NCBI GenBank assembly: GCA_951804985.1
Contig: OX638134.1
Coordinates: 6,386,001-6,450,000 of the forward strand
Reading direction: 5' to 3'
DNA length: 64,000 bases
Origin: Dryomyza anilis
Lineage: Eukaryota; Arthropoda; Insecta; Diptera; Dryomyzidae
The translations under genes were made by a program, and so were the position numbers. Within the stretch, counting starts at the first letter, position 1, and every line of letters starts with the position of its first letter. Below are positions 24,255 through 33,871 of this stretch, piece after piece. The notes beneath the pieces were generated by a model. The model searched no databases. It saw only the letters and a program-made list of their open reading frames with translations, and was not told the origin of the DNA.

Positions 24255-26962
24255 GACCTAACTTTCCCAACTCGTTTAAATCTAAATTAGTGCATGAGAA
24301 AATAGCTATGTATTAATTTTAGAAGATGACTAGCATTAGATCATGTATTAAATAAGAAAGGAATAAAGTATAAAGAATATTATATTAGATATTTCATAAA
24401 CAAGAATTCAGAACACATTTGCTAAAGCAATAAAATATACATTGTCATAATTGAGATAGGTCAGTACTTCAGTTTCATTGTCAAGATCATTTTCAATGGA
24501 AACAGGCAACAGAAAGATCATTGCACTTGAAGTACAGATAGATGTTAGCGTAGCACACACTAAAGTGATAAAATAAAATGCAATTCAGCGTTTTGCATCT
24601 AGGAACAATGCACTAATGTACCGAAAATGAAACGAGGTACGTTAATGCAGCGTAAAAATTTGAACAATAATTGAATGATAAGGAAAAAATACAATACACA
24701 ATCTAACAAAATTAACAAACGTTTTAAATGTGATCATTACACGGTAATGAAAATATATATGTACCTATTGAATGTACAAAAGTAGTTATGCATAAATCGC
24801 GTGCGCTTACCATTATTAAAAATTGTCAATAATGATTAAATTCACAAATTAGTGCATGAATAAATAGCTAAGTATTTTTGAATAGAATTAGCATTGATTC
24901 ATGTGCTAATGAAATTATAAATAAAATAATGTCTATATATTAAGAAAAAAATTAAAGATTTTACAATTAAAGATTTACAGTAAAATGTTCGATATAAATA
25001 TACAATTAAAATATAAAATTTTAATACTATGATGTAAGGTAATATAAACAAAGATTATGAATACTGAAAGTAAAAATGATGTTAAATATAAATTATTTAT
25101 AAAGTTATAGTAAACATTACAAAGTAATAAGTATTTTTAAAAATAATCCTGGCTCTGGAAATGCATTTCAACCACGACAAAGAAATAAAACATGCACGAA
25201 GAAGAACTAGCAATCCACCAAACAATAAAATTCGACGCAGAAGACACTAAGTTTAAATATTAATTGTCAAAGAAGATCGTTTGATTTTGTTGGGTAAAGG
25301 TCTGAAATGGTAATATTATGTAATGAAGTACAAGAGACGAATGATAAAGAAACATGTGAGAGTCATGGCGCGGACAACAACAATTGTACATCAATAACAT
25401 GTTTAATTAAAAGAAAGGAGCTCAATATAAACATGAATGTGGAATTTCGACAAATCAGCAAAATTGCGACTATTCTACCATAAAGAAGCAACAACATTTT
25501 ACATCTTTACGTACATATAATTAAAAGATAACAATTTTATCACTCAAGGAACAAGCTAATATTTTGTAAATAAGTTAAAGGAGCTATTCCATATACACTT
25601 ATTCAGCTGTCAATGCTAACCTTATGGAAAAAGAAATTTGACACATCAACAAAGTTATCATAATTGTACTAAATCAACAACATTTCACACATTATGCTGA
25701 CTTTGTTGATGTGTCAAATTTCTTTTTCCATAAGGTTAGCATTGACAGCTGAATAAGTGTATGTAAATAAGTTAAAGGAGCTATTCCATATACACTTATT
25801 CAGCTGTCAATGCTAACCTTATGGAAAAAGAAATTTGACACATCAACAAAGTTATCATAATTGTACTAAATCAACAACATTTCACACATTATGCTGACAA
25901 TTTCTTCAACAAAAGAACATAATTTCTTAAAAGAGAAGACGAAAATTAAAAACACTAAGAACTTCAAATATTCAAAAAATGTACAACAAGTGAAATATAA
26001 AAGAACAACATCAAACAACAACATGTACGTATAATTAAAGATGATTTCCGAAGATGACAATTTCGCTACAAGAACTCTTAAAACATTTAAAGAAGACAAA
26101 TTCGTATTAATATCCAGAAATTTAAAATTACAAAACTACCAATTTTAGTATCTGCTCTCAACAAAATACGATTCAATTTGACTGAAAAAACAACGCAACA
26201 TAGAAGACATCAAATTTAACAAAGCTTAGAAAATAAAGACAAAAGATGAGAATAAATGATGACAACAATGTTTTTCGATCAATGACAGAAACAAATAAAA
26301 TGCAGCCAGCCAACCTATACACGTAAACAGAGAGTAACAGAACTAGCGATCACAGCAGTTTATGTTTTAAATTAATAGAAGACACAACTACATTTTTATT
26401 GTATAATTAAATAGACTAGAAATAAGTAAAGAAAAACTTGAAGAAACATTAAAAATATGAAAACTATAAATATAAACAATAACTAAGATATACTCAATAA
26501 AAATTAAATGAATTATTTTCCATAAATATCGCAAAAAATTTAAAAGAAAACAAATCGTTGCACAAATTAAAGCATTTAATGACTTAGATGAATAAACAAG
26601 AAAAACAACAGAGCAACACGGAACGCAGCGATTGCAAAGCGGTAACTTGATCAACTACTGTTTTGTCAATTGCAACGTTCAGTGACTTGTAATGTTATAC
26701 ATTTTTATTTTTAACGTTACATAAAGTATATAAATATAAATATCACTAAAACTGCAACCATTAATTAAGTAATTGAGTAACGAAAATAAGCATTAATAAG
26801 ATTCCTAAAATGAAAATAAGTAAAATAAATTATAATAATAAGAAAAATAATTATTGATTTTAAATATTATTGTAAGTTAAATAAATTAAGAAATATATTG
26901 AAATATTAATGATGTAAAAGAAAAAACTATTATTCTTTTTAATAATAATTTTTTCTTAAAAT
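24255..26962 (+). other. Long non-coding 3' region of the Gypsy element
   Basis: About 2.7 kb between the nested mini-me and the polypurine tract. No env-like or other substantial frame is present (frames up to 88 codons, none recognisable). A degenerate direct repeat of about 70 bp (AAATTAGTGCATGA...AATAGCTA) occurs near 24,286 and 24,846. An inverted triplication lies at 25,566-25,898. Confidence 0.65.
25566..25898. repeat. Duplication-inverted-duplication (136 bp, 61 bp inverted, 136 bp)
   Basis: 25,566-25,701 and 25,763-25,898 are identical 136-bp direct copies by eye. The 61 bases between them (25,702-25,762) are the reverse complement of 25,593-25,653 inside the first copy. All three segments abut without spacer bases. 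Confidence 0.9.
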
Positions 26963-26975
26963 AAGGGGGGAAGAA
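26963..26975 (+). other. Polypurine tract
   Basis: AAGGGGGGAAGAA lies immediately before the 3' LTR. It is the expected primer site for plus-strand synthesis during reverse transcription. Confidence 0.9.
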
Positions 26976-27730
26976 TGTTGTGAATCAGAAACGTTTTTTT
27001 TGTTGTATTTCAGAAAGCCTGCACATAACCAGTATGCACATACAGTTCAAATCTAAAAGCACAATAACAGATGCATGTTAACTTAACATAACGTTTACGA
27101 CGTAACTGGAACAAGTACATAATGTTTATGAGTGCATACTTTCAGGATATAAAATTAAGTCCGCTTGAAAGCAACGAAAAATGCACTGGTTGCAATTTGA
27201 TCCAAGGCACACGCTAGCAAGTGTGCCGTCTGTTTAAAAGCAACAACAAAAGCATTGGTTGTAATTTAAGTCAAGACTAACGCCAGCATGGGAACCAATT
27301 TAGCACATTGTAATTTTCTCAGTTAATGATTTCACAATATTAGTAAATATCTGATGTGGGGTTCATGAGGTTTTTAGTAGTACGTAGATTTAAGAATATG
27401 CTTGCTTGCATTTATGAGTTGTGTTTTAAGAAATAAGTATAAGCAAGGGGTTCGTGAGTCGCACGATACCGAGGTGATGAGTAGAGGTTAAGTATAGATT
27501 TTAAGGATTATGATTTTAACTGCCTTAGAGTGCAGACGTATTTTCAGTTTAAACTCAAGCTTGTAAAAATACTTAACAATAATTAATAAAAGTATAAAGC
27601 AAGTCTAAAATATCCTTGCGTTTTTATTTAATAATAAATGTTAGGAAATAATTGTGGACTTCGAGGGAATATTGTCACTGACGGTTTCATTAATAAAGGC
27701 AAGTACAAAAGACCCCTGAAGCCCGCAACA
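26976..27730 (+). repeat. 3' LTR
   Basis: 755 bp, the same ends and length as the 5' LTR, with no difference found by eye. It is followed by the CTAC target duplication and the resumed non-LTR copy A. Confidence 0.95.
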
Positions 27731-27927
27731 CTACACTTTTGTGGAACAATCTCCCTGCGTCCGTTTTTCCCGACATTTTTGATATTGGCAAATTCAAAAC
27801 AAATATTCACCCACACTACCTCATCTTTCCTCCCTTCCTCTAACCCTAATCCTTTTCTACGATCAACACTGTGCTTTGCATAAATAGGGGGCATCCCCTG
27901 AGTGTTGGTTAATCTGTAAAAAAAAAA
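27731..27927 (+). pseudogene. Non-LTR retrotransposon copy A, 3' end
   Basis: This resumes copy A after the LTR element. It contains the C-terminal coding block (TTTGTGGAACAATCTCCCTG, coding for WNNLP in the intact copy), the 3' UTR hairpin AGGGGGCATCCCCT (27,886-27,899), and ends in a 10-bp poly(A) tract. It aligns to 36,652-36,850 of copy B. Confidence 0.92.
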
Positions 27928-28040
27928 CAATTAATGCCTTTACACCACTATTTTATATTGTACCAGTAAAAAGTTATGACAAAAAAACAAAGAGATTCAC
28001 CCTTTTGGCATGGCAGGATTCTCAATTTTTCAAATTCGCC
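27928..28040. mobile_element. Half of a fold-back MITE (family of 8,464-8,803)
   Basis: The sequence from TTAATGCCTTTACACCACTATT through ACCCTTTTGGCATG matches one arm of the MITE at 8,464-8,803. The other arm is absent here. It directly abuts the poly(A) of copy A, so the two may share an insertion boundary. Confidence 0.65.
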
Positions 28041-28745
28041 CTTTTGGTTTTGTCTTTTGTGGCTATGAATATCCAACAAAACCACACACGTTTTTGGCAC
28101 AGTATACTTGGGGAAAAACTACATTCAAAAATGTGAAAAAAAAGCAAATATCAAAAATTATAAATCTCCCCTTGGCATGATAGAGGCGATTTAATGAAAT
28201 TATAGCACCATAGAAGAGAAGTATTCCAAAAACATTAAACGCACTTTTTCTTTTAATTGTCAATGCGAGTTTTAGAATACAAAATTAATACCAATATAAC
28301 AATTAGTTTTTAAGCAATTTAAATCTAAACACACATTTTTAATAGTGAAATAATAAATCAATTTTTTTGTATTTTAATAAATTATCTAAAAAGACCAAAA
28401 AAATAATAAATGAAAAATTCGAAAATTTTATTGATAAATTGTATTAATATAACACAGACGAGGGCGAAATGTAATTTTGACATTCGAGCTTTGCCACTGT
28501 AAATGAGTAACAGAGACGGCTAAAATACCAGTTTTAGTTAATGGAGTACATGATGTGGTCAGTGCAAAGGGTGAAAAGGAACGAGTAAGAAGAAACGATT
28601 GAGAAGGGACGAGTCTAAAACTGCGAGTGCATGGAGACGAGTCGAAATGGGTGGCGAGTGCATTCAGACGAGTCGAAAGGAACGAATGCAGTGAGACTAA
28701 TAAATGTAGCGAGTGCGGACTGTGGAGAATGGGAAGGCATTAGTA
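28041..28745. other. Non-coding DNA with ACGAGTCGAAA-type short repeats
   Basis: AT-rich to about 28,500. From about 28,540 to 28,720 short GACGAGTCGAAA and GCGAGTGCA phrases recur. Frames up to 66 codons have no known domain. Confidence 0.4.
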
Positions 28746-28949
28746 CAGGCATGTCAAACACTCAACCAGCGGGCCACATAATAGAACTAAAGCTCGCAAA
28801 GATTTTTAAATATAATTGAATAAAATTAATTATATTAAAAATTTGTTTGTACGAACAATTATCAAATTAAATTATTTTGATTTATTTTAAACAATTCTTA
28901 CACAAATTAATATTGCGGTACGTGTAAAAAAACAAGTTGGACATGCCTG
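28746..28949. mobile_element. hAT-like MITE
   Basis: A 204-bp segment with terminal inverted repeats CAGGCATGTCAAAC and GTTGGACATGCCTG (one mismatch). The CAGGC start and a nearby GCGGGCCACA-type subterminal motif are hAT-like. The flanking octamers (CATTAGTA and CACTAACG) agree at four of eight positions, and all four differences are transitions, so an 8-bp duplication is possible but decayed. No coding capacity. Confidence 0.6.
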
Positions 28950-29452
28950 CACTAACGCAAATGGACGACATTTAAGAGACGATGAGTCCTATAAGTTCTG
29001 TGCAAACAAACGACTGCAAAGTTACAGCAAAAACTGCTTCATTTACCAACGAGCAAATAATTTTCAATTAACTGAAGAAGTCGACAGCTTTAATTGACAG
29101 AATGTTTTTCAATTATTTTATAATACTTGAATTAGAAGACAATTAGAGTGGTAAAAAATAAACATCAAGATGCAGTGAATAAGTCATAGAGTGTGATACA
29201 CAAAAAATTTAAAATAGTAAACGGTCAGAAGTGATATTTTAAAATACTGTTAAACTGCATTTTAAATGAAGAACACTTGAAAAAGTGAATAAAAGGTCAA
29301 GGTCAAAAACAAAAAAATATATAAAGCCTAAAACACTGAGTCAAGCGCAAAAACAAAATCAAAGACAAAAAAAAATAAAAGACACAACTTCAAAAGAAAA
29401 AATTAAAATGCAAAAACACAATGCCCAACCAGAAAACAAAATTAGAATTAAA
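28950..29452. other. Non-coding DNA, A-rich towards the right
   Basis: No gene is seen. From about 29,280 the sequence is an AAAAACAAA-type low-complexity run that also resumes after the mini-me copy at 30,289, so the mini-me probably inserted into it. Confidence 0.45.
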
Positions 29453-30288
29453 ACATGGGTAAGTTCGGTCACATGGGGCGGAATTTATAGTCGGTCGGGC
29501 CCGACTATGGAATACCCTACACCTTTGGTGGAGATATTAATGAGGAATATTTAATTGTATACCTTAATTTTAAATTTTTAATTATGCTGAACCTCCCCAC
29601 CCTCAGAATATTATTCATATATCAGAAATTTACGTCTTATATCCCCATAAATTAAAAAATATATATAAAGTATAAAAAACTAAAAAAAAAATGAAAAATA
29701 AAATTGGGCGGACCCCGCCTATATTTAAAATTTTCAAAGGCTAATATTTCATAGATTTGATTTTAATAATTTACGGATCAAATTTCCACTATGAAAACCC
29801 GGGAAATAATGAAAAAAAAAAGTGGGCGGATCACGCCCATTTTTGGAACACATATTTTTAGGTGAATTATAACAATACCTTTTAAATTTTATAACTATAC
29901 CTTGAATACTTTTCGAGTTATTAGTTTCGAAAGAGTTATATAGAAGTGACTTGTATGGGAGGTGGGCGTGTCCGTTGACCGATTTGGCTCATTTTCAAAC
30001 TTAGTTCCTACTTTTGGCTTAAATATATTGAGACGAAATTTCGTCGCATTCTGATCAGTATTTCTCAAGTTATTCTGTATTCGGACAGCAAGACAGCAAG
30101 ACAGCAAGACAGCAAGACAGCAAGACGGACAGACAGACAGACAGACGGACATGGCTAAACGGACTCGGGTAGTGATGCTGATCAAGAACATATATACTTT
30201 TCCATACCGGACACGCCTCCTAAGGGGCGTTACAATATATGCACAAAGTTAATATACCCTGTACCTCATAGGTGTAGGGTATAAAAAA
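29453..30288 (-). mobile_element. Mini-me-like element, copy 2, inverted
   Basis: The reverse complement of the unit at 23,363-24,254, with the same ends (ACATGGGTAAGTTCGG on the left, GGTGTAGGGTATAAAA on the right). The GTCT-type tract is much shorter. Several substitutions and small indels distinguish the copies. It encodes no protein. Confidence 0.75.
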
Positions 30289-31504
30289 AAAACTTAACAG
30301 CAAAAAAAAAAGCAAGAACACAAAATTAAAACAAAAACTAAATAGAAAATAAAAATAACAATCAAATGCAAAAATAAAAATAAACAAAAATAAAAATATA
30401 AATAAAAATAAAAAAAAAAAAATATTCAAAAGAAAAAATAAAAAAAGGACAAAAATCAAAACATAAAAAAAAACTCAAAGTCAAATTCAAACACAAAATC
30501 TAAATCAAAAGTAACAAGAAAAAACGCAAAAATACCAAAATCAAAAGAAAATTAAAAACAATAACAAAAATAAAAGATTAAAAAGTTAAACGTAAAAATA
30601 CCAGCAATAAAAGAAAATTAAATGAAAAACACGAAATGAAATAGAAAACACGAACAAACAAAAGCGAAAGCAAATTTCAAAATTCCCAACAAAAGTAAAA
30701 GTGCAAAAGGAATAAGCAAAAACAAAAAATTTGAAGAAAACACAATTAAAAAAAACCAAGGCACAAAATAGAAATCAATAGCAAAAATTCAAATACAAAG
30801 GCAATCAAAGGCAAAATTATAGGGACGCGTACAAAATACTTACTAGTTTTATATTTTTAGTATATTTCTTTTATAATTTTTTTGCAATCTCAAATTATTT
30901 CTAATCATAGTTAAATCAAAAATTAACTAAAAACGAAATATGTTAAAATAAACTATTTTTTGAAAGTTTATTTAAATGAAAAGTTGTTGATAAATTCTAT
31001 GCCATATGAAAGTCAAACTTTATCTATGAAATTGTTGAAAATATTAGCCGCAATTGTTTGGAAATTGTTAGTTTTTTGCAAATTTATTTTTGACAGTAAT
31101 CATATGTAGTTGATGAGTTTTTCCTTTAGAACATCGATAAATGCTTCTATTTGTGTACGTTTTTTTTTGTTTTTTTTTGTTTTGCCACATATCCACATAT
31201 TCTATTCAAATATCTCTACAATTTGTGGCTAACCTATTGAAATGCATGCAAATTGTGCGTCAACGTTAGTTCTAATCATTGATGTACACGTTTTTATTAC
31301 TGATATATACTACTCCTTAACACTATTCATTGGTACAACTTTTTATACGAATCATATTCGGCTTTTTACTGATTATACAGTTTCTCAGTTTTTGAGTTAT
31401 TACGTAAAACAAATATATGAAAATTTACGTGTTTTGCTACATTTTTTGGTCTTTAACATTTTACAGATTTGAGTTTTCGATCACATTTCTTTGTATTCCA
31501 TTCA
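30289..31504. other. A-rich low-complexity DNA, then unique non-coding DNA
   Basis: 30,289-30,830 is an irregular CAAAAATAAAA-type run. 30,831-31,504 is AT-rich unique sequence with no recognisable gene. Confidence 0.45.
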
Positions 31505-31751
31505 GAATACTTCAGCTAATATTTTGAAATAACCTACATGATATTCGTATTGCTTTTACCAAATTTATGATCAGTCAAACGCAATAAATATTAGTTTTAC
31601 TCTTTTTACACTTTTTTCTTCACATTTCTAGAATTCGTTTGTACTACTCTTTTATAAAACTACTCGGTTATATAACACGTTCAAACTATTTGTTTGTACT
31701 ATTCGTTTATAAAGGGTTTTACAATAAGAGCGCTACAAAAGTTTTTTTCAA

Positions 31752-32050
31752 GGGTTTTTCAACAGGGACGATACAAAAGTAGAGCGACAGGGACAGCAAA
31801 CGACGCCATATTTCTTGCCGCTCTTTTGACATTTCTCTTCAGTAAGGCTTGCCATTTCATGATGGAAAGATATACGAGCCAACAACGAGTCGAAATTATT
31901 AAAATTTACTACCGAAATTCGAATTCGTATATCTTTTAATCATAAAATGGCAAACCTTACTGAAGAGAAATGTCAAAAGAGCGGCAAGAAATATGGCGTC
32001 GTTTGCTATCCCAGTCGCTCTACTTTTGTAGCGTCCCATTTGAAAAACTC
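31752..32050. mobile_element. Tc1/mariner-like MITE with a transposase N-terminal stub (R1 copy)
   Basis: About 300 bp with inverted arms of about 110 bp. The left arm reads GGGACGATACAAAAGTAGAG, and the right arm is its complement with few mismatches. Between the arms, 31,862-31,939 encodes a short frame beginning MERYTSQQRVEIIKIYYRNS, which resembles the N-terminus of IS630/Tc1/mariner transposases, and then a stop. This looks like an internal deletion derivative of an autonomous element. The copy in R2 is at 37,103-37,401. Confidence 0.7.
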
Positions 32051-32554
32051 AGTACTACTCGTTTATAATACTCGTTTGTTTTACTCGTTAAACTATAATT
32101 TCTTTTGTTTGTTTAACAATTTTTCGCTATTTCCAAATACTTTTATTATTTAAATTTTAAATAGGTTTTTTTTTCATACATTTTACTCCCTTTTTCTAGT
32201 ATTTACTGTCTGTTCTATTCGTTTATATATCTTTTTTATAATTGTTATTTAAATTTTAACAATTTTTCTTTCTTTTTTATTTATTAATGGTTTAGTATTT
32301 TTTTTTTTATTTATATATTTTATGTTTAGCATTTTTCCATTGCATTGACCACGAAAACTATTGACAACTGAAACAAACCAACTATTTGTGGTGCGCCGCT
32401 CGACCATTGAGAATTTTATTAAATTTCCAAATATTTTATCGGACGTGCTAGGAATTTTACTAAATAAAGTTTGTTTGCAAAAACAGCATCACACACGTGG
32501 TTATTGAAAAGAAATAAAATAAAATGCGTGTATTTAGTTTTCAACAAAAAAATT

Positions 32555-32784
32555 AAATGTTTCGTTTAAAATTAAATTTTTCATTGAAAATTTAATTTTT
32601 TATTGAAAATTAAATTTTTCATTGTAAATTCAATTTTTCATTGAAAATTCAATATTTCAATAAAAATTATATTTTTCACTAAAAATTCAATTTTTCACCA
32701 AAAATTAAAATTTTCACTTAAAATATAATGTTCACATAAATTAAATTTTTCATTTATAATTAAATTTTTCAGTAAAAATTCAAA
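32555..32784. repeat. Degenerate 19-bp repeat patch (R1 copy)
   Basis: TTTTTCATTGAAAATTCAA-type and TTTTTCACTAAAAATTCAA-type units related to the array at 9.6-12.6 kb. It is interrupted at its right edge by the Helitron-like element. Confidence 0.75.
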
Positions 32785-33313
32785 TCTATATATATAAAAA
32801 TGAAATGTCCTGTGTGTGCCTGCGGATTTACCTGATTCTTTTTGTATTTTGTTCGTGTCAGTGCAAGAGTGGTTTAGGAAAAAAGAAAAGTCCGAAAAAC
32901 CCAAAGGAAAAGCCGGAAAATCGAAAAAATCTAAATTTGATCCTATGAACATGAAATTTGGATACGGTGTTCCTCTCCCGACGTAAGCGCCCATTACTAA
33001 AGGATTTTTTGAAATTCGCCTCCTAAGGTATAGAAATGGGTGTGACAAAACTGAACGTTTAATTCAAAATATCTGTGTAATTAAGATAGCCACAGTCATG
33101 AAATTTGACTCACAAATGTAAATTGTTGTTGTTTATAATTTGTCTAAATGTGGGCGGAATTTTTTAAAGGGGCGTGGCTCTTCCCATATAACCATAACTT
33201 ATAAATTCGATAACTCCTGACCTCCTAAGAGCAGAGTTATAAAAATGGAAACAAAGCTTCGTAATAAAAACATCAATAGTCCCAGTTAAATGGGGCGTGG
33301 CACCTCCCATATA
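32785..33313 (+). mobile_element. Helitron-like element, 5' fragment (R1 copy)
   Basis: The first 529 bp of the element complete at 38,135-40,176. It starts TCTATATATATAAAAATG and is cut by the copy B insertion. A 117-codon minus-strand frame here is not conserved as a protein and is regarded as chance. Confidence 0.7.
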
Positions 33314-33871
33314 TCAGTAGCGTCAACGCACTTATGGGGGACGGACGTGTCGTGTCGTCTCTTGTCTTTTTTAACGTGTTCCGTCCGTCGTTTAGTATAA
33401 ATGTGTTTCAAAACTGTGTTTAATGTGCCCGCCCAACATAAGAAAATAACGAAATAAAACAAAATTAAATTAAAACACAAACTAATAATAGATTTCATAA
33501 AAAATTAAAAAGAAACACCAAATAAATAAAACAATAATAAAACAATAATAATTCAGCAACAACAACCACATAATAGAACCTGTTTCGCGCTGCCTGCTGA
33601 GTTGCCGCACTCGCTGTTTTTGCAATTGCCCACGCAAAGGGCTTTTCTATGCTCTTTGCTGCAATTGCACAGGTTTGTTGACGTATCCCCTCCCTCCCCC
33701 ATCCTACTCCACGCTACTAGCGCGCACGGTTGAGGCTGCAGTGAGTGCGTAATCTATGCTGTGGTGAAGGCATAACACTCACCACGGCTTGACTTACGCT
33801 CTCATTTGTTTGTTTCAACTGCTGCGCCTTGGTAGTATGTATGTCTGTTTTGAAGTTGCCCAGTAGAAAAA

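Larger units (their letters stand above)
16713..27730 (+). mobile_element. Ty3/Gypsy LTR retrotransposon (defective)
   Basis: An 11,018-bp element with two 755-bp LTRs. Both begin TGTTG and end CAACA. A 4-bp target duplication CTAC flanks it (16,709-16,712 and 27,731-27,734) and interrupts non-LTR copy A exactly: removing the element and one CTAC gives the same length as the intact copy. The order is LTR, PBS, gag, pol (protease, RT, RNase H, integrase), a long non-coding 3' region containing a mini-me element, polypurine tract, LTR. This Pol order is Gypsy-type, not Copia-type. No env-like frame is seen. Pol is interrupted by an integrase-core deletion. By eye the two LTRs show no difference, which suggests recent insertion. 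Confidence 0.95.
31505..33313. repeat. 1.8-kb direct repeat, left copy (R1), apparent giant target-site duplication
   Basis: 1,809 bp nearly identical to 36,856-38,663. I found two substitutions (32,459 and 33,003) and one single-base poly(T) length difference by eye. R1 ends at CCCATA (33,313), exactly where non-LTR copy B starts. R2 starts at 36,856, exactly where the poly(A) of copy B ends. R1 contains a MITE, a patch of 19-bp repeat, and the first ~529 bp of a Helitron-like element. Confidence 0.93.

Noticed and set aside
23227..26962. env gene of an errantivirus-type element
   Set aside because: No frame with a signal peptide, membrane anchor or cleavage site is present. The region is non-coding and includes a mini-me insert.
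32695..33048. 117-codon minus-strand ORF present twice (also 38,045-38,398)
   Set aside because: It is duplicated only because the 1.8-kb repeat is duplicated, and it overlaps 19-bp repeat and Helitron-like termini. No protein signature.
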